From: Lycium barbarum
Lineage: Eukaryota; Streptophyta; Magnoliopsida; Solanales; Solanaceae
Direction of reading: 5' to 3'
NCBI RefSeq assembly: GCF_019175385.1
Contig: NC_083337.1
Location: 20,011,885 to 20,075,884 of the forward strand
DNA length: 64,000 nucleotides
Below are positions 12,619 to 23,129 of this stretch, one piece after another. The translations under genes and the position numbers were made by a program. Under the pieces are notes generated by a model, which worked only from the letters and a program-made list of their open reading frames with translations, had not been told where the DNA came from and made no database searches. Within the stretch, counting starts at the first letter, position 1. Each line of letters starts with the position of its first letter.

Positions 12619-13234
12619 ATTTTTATTACAAAGTAATCTCCTTCCTTACAAAAACTATTTATCCTCATATATAAAGAGGAAATATATTCATTGGGATATG
12701 ATAAATTCAACCTAAAAATAAGCCCATATATAAGGGAACTACACTCAATTCTTTCAAGAAACTTGATATGCAATAAAAGGACAGATTTTTATGGGAATTT
12801 TACACTAAATAAACAGCTCATGCAAATACCCACACATTGGAATTTGAAGGTCCACCGTATAGTACGGATCCTTAATACTAGGGTGCCTAACACATTCCCT
12901 AGGGGATCACCAGAACCCTTACCTAGAACTTTGGATTAAGAAGGATTTTTCACGGTGTATGAATAAACCCTTCAAAACTAGTTTTTCTAATTTTCTAAAA
13001 ATTAGGTGGCGACTCTTTTAAAACAAAGTCCGAAAGAGCACCAACGAGTTTGAAGTATCTTTTCCGAGCACTAACCTCGCCGGTGAAAATGCGAACCGTT
13101 AGACTATACTCCAACTTAAAAGCAGGAAAAGGAACATCTACATGATCTTCAATCAGTTAGTTTTTAATTTTTTTTGTTTTACTTTAATCGGATTTCATCT
13201 CCTGAATAAATGGTAATCCCCAATTTGTATAATT

Positions 13235-13359
13235 ACGCATTTATGAAGTTCGCAATTGAATGTTGTAACTTTTTGTTGATTAAATATTTGATTAGTTGAT
13301 TAATTCTTCTCTAACATGCTTCAATTGGTTGCTGGTGAGCATTAGTTATGCTAAAGAAT
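13235..13359. repeat. Direct repeat, copy 1 (about 125 bp)
   Basis: Matches 13438-13560 closely, including TTCGCAATTGAATGTTGTAA and CTTCAATTGGTTGCTGGTGA. The copies are offset by about 200 bp and differ by a few substitutions and a short indel. Confidence 0.85.
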
Positions 13360-13437
13360 CAGATCAACGTTGATTGAGTTCATAAATGAGTTTCTCAGGT
13401 TAATTAAGATTTATGCTTGTCCAATCTGTCTTCTATT

Positions 13438-13560
13438 TACGAATTTATAAAGTTCGCAATTGAATGTTGTAACTTTTTGATCAAATGTTTGATTTGTTAA
13501 TTAATTCTTCTCTAACATGCTTCAATTGGTTGCTGGTGAGCATTAGTTATGCTAAAGAAT
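13438..13560. repeat. Direct repeat, copy 2 (about 123 bp)
   Basis: Second copy of the 13235-13359 block, ending with the same GCTAAAGAAT. Confidence 0.85.
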
Positions 13561-14640
13561 AGTTTTTCATGTAACTTTGATGTGCAGATATGAAAGATAT
13601 GTGGCAACTTTTGAAAGTGTTGAGTGATTTATTGAGATATTTGATTAAGGATGAAATATGAAGTATTAGAAGGGATGCTGCCATTTAATTTATGAAAATT
13701 CATTTCTTAAACATAAAATAAGTTCTCAACTAATTTGGGTGAAAATTTTGTTTACTTTGAGAGCATCTAATGTGTACAGTACTTTGATTTGCAACTATAA
13801 CTATAGAGTGTGTAAAGCTGGACAAAGCATAAATATCATGTCTATGTTGTGCATTTTCGGGAGAAATATCCAGTTCTATGCATTTTATATGTATCCTATG
13901 TATTATTTTGCTTTATTCAGAAATAGAAAAATGATGAGCTTAAGTAACATATGTAGGAAGTATAGTTGCAAAATTGTAATGAAAGCGCATCAATACTTTC
14001 TTAATTAAATACATAAAAGAGGTAAGACCATTCTGAAAAAAACAGAAGCATTTTAGGTATTGACACTTCTTTGAATGAATATTGCAAGGATAATATTTGA
14101 ATTTTCTTCTAAATTAAAATTTAAATAAGATGTTATGTAAAGAAACTCATGATAAATCCTCCTTTCTACACGGAGTTTATGTACAAAATATCAGAAATAG
14201 AAGACTATTTAACAAAAGATATCAGTTGCCAATAATGTTGTAATTTTATTGAAGCAATTTTAGAACTAATTATAGTTGTATGTACTTATTAAGTTAGTCT
14301 TTGATGGTAAGAACTTATTCACATTGATTTTTACAATAAATGTTAACTTATAAATTAAAGTGAAAACATGTATAATGTTAACTTAAAAATTAAAATGAAA
14401 ATGTATATTAATTGTTATAATTTATTGATAAGAGTGCACGTTGAGATATGTGTTATGTATTTATTACGTTGGTGTACATATCAGTGCTGGTAAGCTATTA
14501 CAGTTTTTGATTTCATAGACTTTTCGTTTTGGGATACATTGCATAAAAAACAAAATTACGATTACAATTTTATTAAATCATTTAGATATTTCTCAAACAA
14601 ATAATATAACAATTATGCGTAATTAATTTATTTTAATATT

Positions 14641-14671
14641 GGCCGCACATCGCACGGGTACGAATACTAGT
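14641..14671 (+). mobile_element. Possible Helitron 3' terminus
   Basis: Contains CGCACGGG a few bases before CTAG|T at 14667-14671. The candidate terminus at 48481-48506 has the same CGCACGGG then CTAGT layout with a clearer hairpin. Helitrons end in CTRR and insert next to T. No 5' end was identified. Confidence 0.35.
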
Positions 14672-14956
14672 ACTTAAAAAATAAGAAATGCATAATTTTA
14701 GATTGACAAATTATGTAAATTTAACATTAATAAGATCCTTTTTTATGAAATAATAGAACAAAGCCGATATTTTATTTTTTACTATTTGGGAAAAGAGAGT
14801 ATTTGATTTTTATTAGTTTGATATGTAACTATAAATAGTAAACACAAAACACTTCCGTAAAATATTTTAAAATTGAATCTAGACAGAAAAAAGTTTAAAG
14901 AAAATACACTTGATTTGGAACTATAGGTACTATTTTCATTCATTGATATATGCATA

Positions 14957-15168
14957 TCTGACACCCGTACGATTGGCAGTTGAACACAGCAGGACGCCAT
15001 CGACGCGTGGCAACCGCGCAACGGATCTCCCGGACCACCGGCCACGGTCAAACGGACATACGACCTCGAAAAACCGGTCATGGAAGAATCGGACCAAATG
15101 ACGCCCTTCCTTTGCTCCGGCCCAAGCTTTTCCCCGGTTCAGCGTATACCCGGTTTTTACCGTATACA
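14957..15168 (-). repeat. Truncated 3' LTR of the Tat element
   Basis: Matches 31457-31668 with three substitutions by eye. Only the outer U3 part survives; the TATA box, R and U5 are missing. The sequence left of 14957 is unrelated to the LTR, so the break is abrupt. Confidence 0.9.
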
Positions 15169-15190
15169 GATAGTCCCCACACTTCCCGGA
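15169..15190 (-). other. Polypurine tract of the Tat element
   Basis: On the - strand, a purine-rich stretch with AAGTGTGGGGA directly precedes the LTR start TGTATACGG. Position and composition fit the plus-strand primer. Confidence 0.55.
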
Positions 15191-15440
15191 TCGTAGATTT
15201 CTCGGAGTGATGGGGAGTGGATGAATCAAGAAATCGTCGACTCCGTTTGTCCGTAGTTATCTTCTCATTTTGGCGGGAACGGTTGCGTCACGTCTTCCTT
15301 CCATCGGCCACATGTCATATCCCGAATGGTCCGCTCTGACAACCACCGCACGCACGTCGTTTCAAGTCATTCCTCATTAATTATGGGACACGTGGCGCCT
15401 CCCGATTGGCCGGAAACTGTAACCGCCTAAATCCCATAAC

Positions 15441-15447
15441 TATAAAA
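15441..15447 (+). promoter_or_regulatory. TATA box for the antisense gene of the Tat element
   Basis: TATAAAA followed by a CT-rich leader, about 320 bp before the first ATG at 15762. It reads opposite to the gag-pol direction. It suggests the antisense gene has a promoter independent of the LTR. Confidence 0.55.
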
Positions 15448-17552
15448 CACCCTCTAACCCTTCATTTTTTCACTTTCAACACCTTTCACCTCTTCAACCC
15501 TTTTCCACTTTGCTTTCAATTTTTCACTTCATTTCCTCGTCTTCATCACATCTGTTCACCCTCTATACCATGTTTGTTGCTGATTCATCGCTTACTCTAC
15601 GTGAAAGGAAGCATCTTTGCTTTTCCCTTACACTAATCTGTTATTGTTTATTGTTGCTTCTCGTTTTCTGACATCCCATATATTGTCTGTTCCCTTATTC
15701 CCCTTTGTTTTCTTTAACTCCTCTTTCGAATCCACTCAACTTCTCCTTTTCATATTTTCAAATGTCTGAAACCACTTCCCATGATATTCCCTCAGTTTTG
15801 TCTCAAGGAACCGAGGCTGCTTCCCCTTCTAAGGCAAAGGGCTCCTTCGAGCCCACGGCTTCGGATATTATACCGGCCAAAACCAATTTCAACAAAGACT
15901 TAGAGGTCGAAAAACCTTCCTCCGTATCCGACAGAGGGTATGACGTGAGACGATACCCCTCCTCCATTACCGAGGATAGGCTTGACCTTGTCCGGTCCGA
16001 CTGCGGATCGGACAATCGCCCGGTCCGAGTTTTTTCCCCTGGGCCCGATGAGCCAGTCACCGACCATCGGGAGGGTTTTTTATATGTCTATACTTATCCC
16101 TTCATTCTCAAGCTCGATCCTCCGGTAGATCCGGTCATTTTGGACATGTGCCGGACCTACGACGTGACCTTGACACAAATTGGTCATATCGTTTGGAGGG
16201 TCGTAGCATGCCTCCGGTTGTTAGCCAACAATGCCGAGAAGGAGCTCACGCTGGCCCACCTGATACGCCTATACTCCCCGAGGCTGTTCCAGGGTGGCGT
16301 AATAAAACTCGCCAAGCGTAGCCGGAATCCGTTTTTCTCAAAAATGGACGAAGACAGAGACAGGGGCTGGCTGGAGCGATATGTCCGGGTGAGGACCAAG
16401 GATATCATTCCGGCCGATTACATGCCTTTCCCGGAGAAGTGGAACAACAAGCGTAAGTCTGAACCCTTAAGTGATTGCTTTTGTACGTTTCATCAAAATT
16501 TGATCCCACTTTCTCACCTTTTTTCTTATTCATATCAGCCAATGGGTATATTCCTCCGGTCGTCCGGAACCTGAGCGAATGGGTCACTGCACTTCTCAGC
16601 CAACATGTTCACGATAACCGGACGTGGGGCCACCTGTCACGTGGCCGATGGATCGCCCAGAACCATGGTAGTATTTTTGCTTCTTCTTGTGTTCACTGCA
16701 CATTCTACTATCCGTATTCATTGCGTCTTTTGACTTTTAAGTTTACCCAAAGGCTCTGTGGATCCCAGGCCGGAGTCGGCAGCCGAACCCACAACATCGG
16801 CACCCGAGTTTAACTCGACGGGTGCATCTCGTGCCCTTGCTGCTGCTGCTGCCGCCAAGAGGAAAAGGCCCTCGGATAAAGGGCAAAAGTCGAAGAGGAG
16901 GGCGAGGAGAGTCACTCGGACCTTACGGGATGAAACAGAGGCCGACATTATTGTTCGGAGAGTCGATGCCGATGCTCCCATGGCTCCTATCCCGAAGGAG
17001 GCTGTCGCCGTTCCACCCCTTCTTTCTGCTAGTGCAGGACTTTTGGTTCCGGTTTCTCACACAGGTGCGGAAGAAATTCTTTCCCCGGCTCATCTAAGGT
17101 CGATTGATTTCGTCGACATTTCAGGTGAAACTTCTTCCGAGAAAACTCCCCTGCAAAGGACAAGAAGGCCTAGGGAGGCGGCCGCTGCTGAAGTCGGTCA
17201 AAGGACTGAGCCGGTCCCGGAGATCGAAGTCCCCATTGACGTTCATCTGACGCCCGAGCATGAGCCTGCTTCAACTACGGAGCCCTCGAGCTTTGCCGAA
17301 GATACTGAGACTACTCCAAGTTCCTCTACTCCGGCTCCGAGGCCTGACGAGTTTGACGATATGTTCTTGGGCACCCCTCTGGCTACCGGCGAAGCTGCGG
17401 GATTCAGGCATCACCCTATCCCTCGGGCCACAAGGTCAGCCAGCCGGTCCTCCGAATCTGGGGCTTGGGATAGCTTGGTGCGTATTTTTCTGGCCCCAAG
17501 CGTGGAGCCGAGGAGAACAAAATCGGTCGTGGTCACCGTCCCCAAGGACTGC

Positions 17553-18838
17553 TGATAACGTCCAAAATACACTCATCAAAGAGAAAGTGTACACGGTCGT
17601 ATGCAATATATTTACCCAACTATGAGTCGGGGTCGATCCCACAGGGAACAATATGCTAGGCGATTAAGAAAGTAAGGAACTTTCACCAACTAAGCTAAAG
17701 CCAAACGATAAATGATATTTAGGTTTTTTGGAGAAAATTATGACTAATGCGGAAATGTAAACTAACCTAGAAAGCGAGTAAAATGATCAATGGCCACAAG
17801 TTTGGATAATAGGAGATTACACTCAAGTAACGATCCAATGTATTTCACGATTTTACAACTAAGAGCGGGTTTATGTTAATAGATAATGATTTCTAAAATC
17901 TCATTGAAAGTCTTCCAACCAAATCAATAAATTTCACTCTAAGCTTTTCCAAGCCTTAGAGTGTGATATTAGGCACAATCAATTTAACCTCAAGTAACTA
18001 TCCTCTTCCGAGCTCAAGTTATTAGATGAGTTTAATGACCCAAATTCTTGTTAACTAATCTTTCCCAACCTAGATTTCCTCTTCCAAGCTCAATCTAAGT
18101 AAATGGGTGAGTCCTAGGGTTAGCTACTCCCTTTGGAAACATTCAAGAACGAGATTAATTAAATCAACAAAGACCCACTTCAATAGCAATAAAAATCATT
18201 CAATACATAAGCAAAACAAGAGTTTCAATCCAAACTTTAATCAAGAATACTTTCATAAACGAGATTCAAGTTATGGAATAGAAAGCTACACACTTAGATA
18301 TACAATACAAAGCAAGGAATTGAAGAAATGAATTAAAGGTTTAAGAAATACTCAACCAAATCTTCAAATCTTTAACCCCAAAGTGTGGTGTAAAAACTAG
18401 TCTCCAAACTTGATGAAAAACTGCCAAAGATAAATATTACAAACCCTAAAAGAGTATTTATATCATTCCAAAAAACGGAAACAAAATCTGGACCAAAATA
18501 CCCTCTTGCACAACATGCTGCACCACATGCTATTCGCATGTTCAACATGCTAATCGCATGTGGTGCCAAAACCGTAGCATGTGGTGACAATTTTCTCTGT
18601 CACCACATGCTGCACCATATGCTGCGCCATATGCTATACTCTGCGTGTAGCATATGGTGCCAGAAAGTATGAATTTGTTCTATTTTTGCTCTATTTTGGT
18701 CCGTTTTGCTCCGTTTTGCTCTCCGGGCATCTTTTCCTACAAAACAACATAAAAACACAAAAAGTAACAACAAAAGTGCTTGAGTCACAAAAGCTTAAGG
18801 AATTAGCGTCGAATATCGCGTAATTTCACGACTCATCA
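17553..18838 (-). repeat. 3' LTR of the nested non-autonomous element
   Basis: Runs 1286 bp and pairs with 21831-23129. It lacks a short GCATGT-type insertion present in the other LTR and has an extra 10-bp CGTTTTGCTC-type unit. The small reading frame near 18.1-18.3 kb is simply LTR sequence, repeated in the partner. Confidence 0.92.
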
Positions 18839-18852
18839 ACACCCCCAACTTA
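18826..18852 (-). other. Polypurine tract region of the nested element
   Basis: On the - strand, AAGTTGGGGGTGT directly precedes the LTR start TGATGAGTCG. This sets the element's orientation as - strand. Confidence 0.65.
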
Positions 18853-20716
18853 AAGTCTTTGCTTGTCCTCAAGCAAACTAAAACAAAAATCTCAATGAGG
18901 ATCCATTTTAAGCACAAAAACATGACTTTGGTTGGTACCAATAATTAGGCTACAAGCATGTGAAGCTTCAACGAAATAGCTCCCTCGTTTCAAAATACAA
19001 TTTTAAGAATGCATTAGAGATTTAAAACAATCAAGCAACAACACTCAAGCCTCAATAAGTGACTCAAAACCACTAGCTTACTAGATATGCTCAGTTGACT
19101 CAACTTTGAATTTTTCAACATCACCAATCTATCGTAATCCATATGCCCTCACAAGAAAGAAAGTCCCAAAATCACAATATTCACAACAATAACACAAGGG
19201 ACAAATACACAAAGTCACTCACACTCAACAAAGAAATTCTAGTGCTAACAAATATCACACCATAAGCTTGCCCTTATTTTCAACCATCACTAACTCAAGA
19301 ACATTCAGTTGGAGATCACATAGGGACTTTTTAAGCTTGTAATGTAGGCTTAGGGAAGGGTAGGATAAGTATTTGGGATACAAGTGACTACGCCCTCCTT
19401 GAACACTACACATACTTTTTTTCCACTTTCCTCTTCATTTCAAAACATCACTCCTTCCTTTGCATACTAGTTTCCCCAATTATTCAATTATTATTATTTT
19501 TATTTTATTTTTGCACAAAAAGTTTGCAACCTTTTTGTATTTTTCAAATTTTCTTCCTTTCTTTTGACTTTTCCACAACACCAACCTTCACCACTCTCAA
19601 CCAACACTAACACCCCCAACTTAGGCTTTTGGCCTCAAATTCACAATTTCATGTTCACGGAGGGAAAGGTTCAACAGAGAGACTCTTCAACAAAACGGGT
19701 AAAGGCTTGTAATGTGGCAACAAAAGAAAAGGTCATAGGCTCAAATGGGGTTACTAGTGATATTATTTATGCAATGGTAGGCTAGAAAGGCTAAAGAGGC
19801 TTTTTCAAAAATCATAAAGATAGCCCAAGGTCATCTCTCCAACCAACATAATCAAAATTAGCATTGAACGACTAACCGGGCAAGTTCTAGATGATAACAG
19901 TAAACACAAGATTTATTCAACAAACACTCACCACACATGGCATATGAACCAGTCTAGATGGATCAACTAGTGTAATATCTCATAATCCAAAGTAAACACA
20001 ACTAGTAGGTAAAGAGTCACCAAATGAGCCAAAAGGTTGTCACAAAGATCATTCTTTCCTATGCACCTTGCTTTTTAACTTTCACAAAACAATTTGGAGG
20101 GGTATTCGCATTTCAATTTCACATGCAAGAGACTAACTCTACTAGTACCAAACAAGCCAAGAGTTTTCATATTTTTCCTCAAAGAAAATAAAATAATAAG
20201 AGTGACTAATCCACAACATGTCAAAAGAACAAGATTTTTAAAATATTTGAGCAAGTTTCAAAATATAATGTGCTAGCACGTGTCACCCCCAACTGTAAAC
20301 ATTGCAGCGTCCTCGCTGCACATAATCTAAACAAAACATTAAAAAAAAAAAAAAAAATTTTACTGGCATGACATGCGACCCCACATACGATTCGCATGTG
20401 ATGTCACCAATTTTTTTTTAATTTTTTTTTTCTGTCACCATGTGCGACACTACATGCGATTCGCATGTATGACATGCAAATCGCATGTTATGACACCAGA
20501 AAATATTTTTTTGCAGCTTTTACTGGTTTTGGGGGCTGTCCGGGTATCCGATATGCTCAAAATAACTTCAAAAATTCTGAAACTTTGCAGATTAGTCAAA
20601 AAACATAGACTAAACTATTCTAAAAAATAAAATTTCAAAAACGATTTAAAATTTTTAAAACGATGGGTTGCCTCCCACCAAGCGCTTAAGTTAACGTCGC
20701 GGCACGACAGTTACCT
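18839..20716. other. Non-coding interior of the nested element
   Basis: AT-rich and without recognisable domains. It includes a cluster of GCATGT palindromes (20366-20500) like that in the LTRs, and a motif GGGTTGCCTCCCACCAAGCG at about 20665 that is common just downstream of the coding region in such non-autonomous elements. Confidence 0.6.
20366..20500. repeat. Cluster of GCATGT/ACATGC palindromic motifs
   Basis: At least six copies of CATGCGA/TCGCATG-type motifs, some as ATTCGCATG, in about 130 bp. The same motif family is dense in both LTRs (18510-18660 and 22790-22960). Confidence 0.75.
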
Positions 20717-21685
20717 TTACCGCTTTTCCTTCCATTTGGAAGATATGAATTGGGCACCCAACTTGGACTCAAGTTTGTGACCACGAGCGGTGGGGGGTGG
20801 TAAGTAGATGAACAAGCCAAACGTTAATTTCTTCATTTTGCACTTCTTGGCTTTCAAATGAGGAATGTCATTTTGCCTTCTTACTCTTTCGAATTGCAAG
20901 ATGTAAGGCACTTGTCTTTCTTCTTCACCATCCAACATGGATGTATGTGGCTCAATTCCCATATTACCATACAAATCCAATGTTGAAAAATGCTTGGAAT
21001 GAGACTTCAACCTCCCAATTTGTAATTTTTTTCGGATTTTGACATTCTCATTTTCCCCCAAACTAGAGTCAACTTCCACCATTTTTCTCAAGACAACTGT
21101 TGACTCTAATTTATTTTCTTCTTTGGCATCTATAATGAAAATGGATTCGTTTGGAGGATTTTTAATTCTTGATTCTTTCTTTTCATGATTGGCCTCCAAC
21201 ATGGGTATTCTCTCCTCATATTGAGCATTTGAGAATTCTTCTTGATTTTGTTCAAATGCCCACGGAAGATTTTTGTATTCATTCATCAAGTCATTTTGGA
21301 GACTAGTTTCCAAGTACTCCTCCAAGGCTTTTTGCTTTTCATTTCCTCCTTCAAGTAGGCATTCCATCATGAGCTTGAACTCTCCATTTTGTCCATTCTC
21401 AACTTCTTCCACTTCCATTTCCCTATCATTGTCATAACAAAAAGTAGAATCGTCATAGTGGGGGTTCGGGGAAGGGAACGATACATAAGAACAATTAGCC
21501 CAATGGCCATTTTGACCACCACATCTATCACATATGCTCCACTTATGGATTCGAGATTGTGCGCACAATCCTCCCCCGGGAGACTTTAAATAATTTTGCC
21601 AAGAGTGGGGTCCTCCACAATAGGGACAAGGGTCATCAAAGTATGAACAACTTCCATCCGACCCATTTTCATGGAATGATGCCAT
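20717..21685 (-). CDS. Zinc-finger protein of the non-autonomous LTR element (322 aa, unknown function)
   Basis: The only intact long frame of the nested element. It starts with ATG at 21685, about 145 bp inside the right LTR. Residues about 19-60 hold two cysteine clusters, CPYCGGPH and CDRCGGQNGH..C, resembling gag-type or other zinc-binding knuckles. The middle is acidic (runs of Glu, about residues 90-200). The C-terminus is basic (KCKMKK, KWKEKR). There are no RT, protease or integrase motifs. Its place after the primer-binding site suggests a gag-derived protein packaged by a partner element, but this is inference. No lesion is visible, which is unusual for this window. Confidence 0.65.
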   Translation of the reverse strand: MASFHENGSDGSCSYFDDPCPYCGGPHSWQNYLKSPGGGLCAQSRIHKWSICDRCGGQNGHWANCSYVSFPSPNPHYDDSTFCYDNDREMEVEEVENGQNGEFKLMMECLLEGGNEKQKALEEYLETSLQNDLMNEYKNLPWAFEQNQEEFSNAQYEERIPMLEANHEKKESRIKNPPNESIFIIDAKEENKLESTVVLRKMVEVDSSLGENENVKIRKKLQIGRLKSHSKHFSTLDLYGNMGIEPHTSMLDGEEERQVPYILQFERVRRQNDIPHLKAKKCKMKKLTFGLFIYLPPPTARGHKLESKLGAQFISSKWKEKR

Positions 21686-21807
21686 ATATATATTTTTTTT
21701 TTATATAAGAATAAAATCAAGCAAAGAAAACAACTACACTAATATTTACGAATTTGGACCAAAGCAAGCAAGCTTAAATCCCAAACTAACTCAAATACGC
21801 CAAATTG

Positions 21808-21828
21808 TTCCCCGGCAGCGGCGCCATT
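21808..21828 (-). other. Primer-binding site of the nested element
   Basis: Read on the - strand: TGGCGCCGCTGCCGGGGA. This is the familiar plant gypsy tRNA-complementary site, located a few bases inside the right LTR. It marks the right LTR as the 5' LTR. Confidence 0.85.
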
Positions 21829-21830
21829 TT

Positions 21831-23129
21831 TGATAACGTCCAAAATACACTCCTCAAAGAGAAAGTGTACACGGTCGTATGCAATATATTTACCCAACTA
21901 TGAGTCGGGGTCGATCCCACAGGGAACAATATGCTAGGCGATTAAGAAAGTAAGGAACTTTCACCAACTAAGCTAAAGCCAAACGATAAATGATATTTAG
22001 GTTTTTTGGAGAAAATTATGACTAATGCGGAAATGTAAACTAACCTAGAAAGCGAGTAAAATGATCAATGGCCACAAGTTTGGATAATAGGAGATTACAC
22101 TCAAGTAACAATCCAATGTATTTCACGATTTTACAACTAAGAGCGGGTTTATGTTAATAGATAATGATTTCTAAAATCTCATTGAAAGTCTTCCAACCAA
22201 ATCAATGAATTTCACTCTAAGCTTTTCCAAGCCTTAGAGTGTGATATTAGGCACAATCAATTTAACCTCAAGTAACTATCCTCTTCCGAGCTCAAGTTAT
22301 TAGATGAGTTTAATGACCCAAATTCTTGTTAACTAATCTTTCCCAACCTAGATTTCCTCTTCCAAGCTCAATCTAAGTAAATGGGTGAGTCCTAGGGTTA
22401 GCTACTCCCTTTGGAAACATTCAAGAACAAGATTAATTAAATCAACAAAGACCCACTTCAATAGCAATAAAAATCATTCAATACATAAGCAAAACAAGAG
22501 TTTCAATCCAAACTTTAATCAAGAATACTTTCATAAACGAGATTCAAGTTATGGAATAGAAAGCTACACACTTAGATATACAATACAAAGCAAGGAATTA
22601 AAGAAATGAATTAAAGGTTTAAGAAATACTCAACCAAATCTTCAAATCTTTAACCCCAAAGTGTGGTGTAAAAACTAGTCTCCAAACTTGATGAAAAACT
22701 GTCAAAGATAAATATTACAAACCCTAAAAGAGTATTTATATCATTTCAAAAAACGGAAACAAAATCTGGACCAAAATACCCTCTTGCACAACATGCTGCA
22801 CCACATGCTATTCGCATGTTCAACATGCTAATCGCATGTGGTGCCAAAACCGTAGCATGTGGTGACAATTTTCTCTGTCACCACATGCTGCACCATATGT
22901 TGCTCGCATGTTGCACATGCTGCGCCATATGCTATACTCTGCGTGTAGCATATGGTGCCAGAAAGTATGAATTTGTTCTATTTTTGCTCTATTTTGGTCC
23001 GTTTTGCTCTCCGGGCATATTTTCCTACAAAACAACATAAAAACACAAAAAGTAACAAGAAAAGTGATTAAGGAGTCACAAAAGCTTAAGGAATTAGCGT
23101 CGAATATCGCGTAATTTCACGACTCATCA
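21831..23129 (-). repeat. 5' LTR of the nested non-autonomous element
   Basis: Runs 1299 bp, nearly identical to 17553-18838. It contains one extra copy of the GCATGT-type motif, probably gained by slippage. Confidence 0.92.

Larger units (their letters stand above)
1..13110 (+). mobile_element. Ty3/gypsy LTR retrotransposon, Tat lineage (Ogre-like), 3' portion
   Basis: A large retroelement whose 5' LTR, gag and protease lie left of the window. In order the window shows a candidate intron end, RT with a YMDD box, RNase H, a second (archaeal-type) RNase H, integrase, a long 3' untranslated region with tandem repeats, a polypurine tract at about 6105 and an LTR starting TGTTGACACC at 6117. RT, RNase H, second RNase H, integrase order is diagnostic of the Tat lineage. 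The very long LTR and intron-like segment before RT suggest Ogre. The right boundary near 13.0-13.1 kb is uncertain because the other LTR is not in the window. The coding part is disabled by frameshifts and stops. Confidence 0.8.
6117..13110 (+). repeat. 3' LTR of the Ogre-like element (very long; right end approximate)
   Basis: Starts TGTTGACACC after the polypurine tract. A TATA box lies at 7610, about 1.5 kb in, as expected for the U3/R boundary. A long AT-rich non-coding stretch follows. At about 13005 comes GTGGCGACTC, a sequence found near the ends of Ogre-type LTRs. No open reading frame with recognisable domains is present from 7.7 to 13.1 kb. The length of about 7 kb exceeds typical LTRs and may include insertions. 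No second LTR is available to fix the 3' end. Confidence 0.5.
13111..14956. other. Unassigned AT-rich DNA between two retroelements
   Basis: No gene is recognised. It contains a direct duplication (13235-13560) and a Helitron-like 3' terminus at about 14641-14671. The dioxygenase first exon was looked for here and not found. The right edge abuts the truncated LTR at 14957. Confidence 0.6.
17553..23129 (-). mobile_element. Nested non-autonomous LTR retrotransposon, target duplication ACTGC
   Basis: Two LTRs of about 1.29 kb flank a 2.99-kb interior. The insertion is bounded by ACTGC at 17548-17552 and 23130-23134. On the - strand the LTR runs TG...CA. A primer-binding site lies just inside the right LTR, and a G-rich polypurine tract just inside the left LTR. 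The interior codes for only one zinc-finger protein; there is no RT, RNase H or integrase. The LTRs differ by about ten substitutions and a few indels, implying a recent insertion. Confidence 0.92.

Noticed and set aside
18107..18331. A 74-codon frame repeated identically near 22385
   Set aside because: The two are the two LTRs of one element, which explains the identity without a gene.
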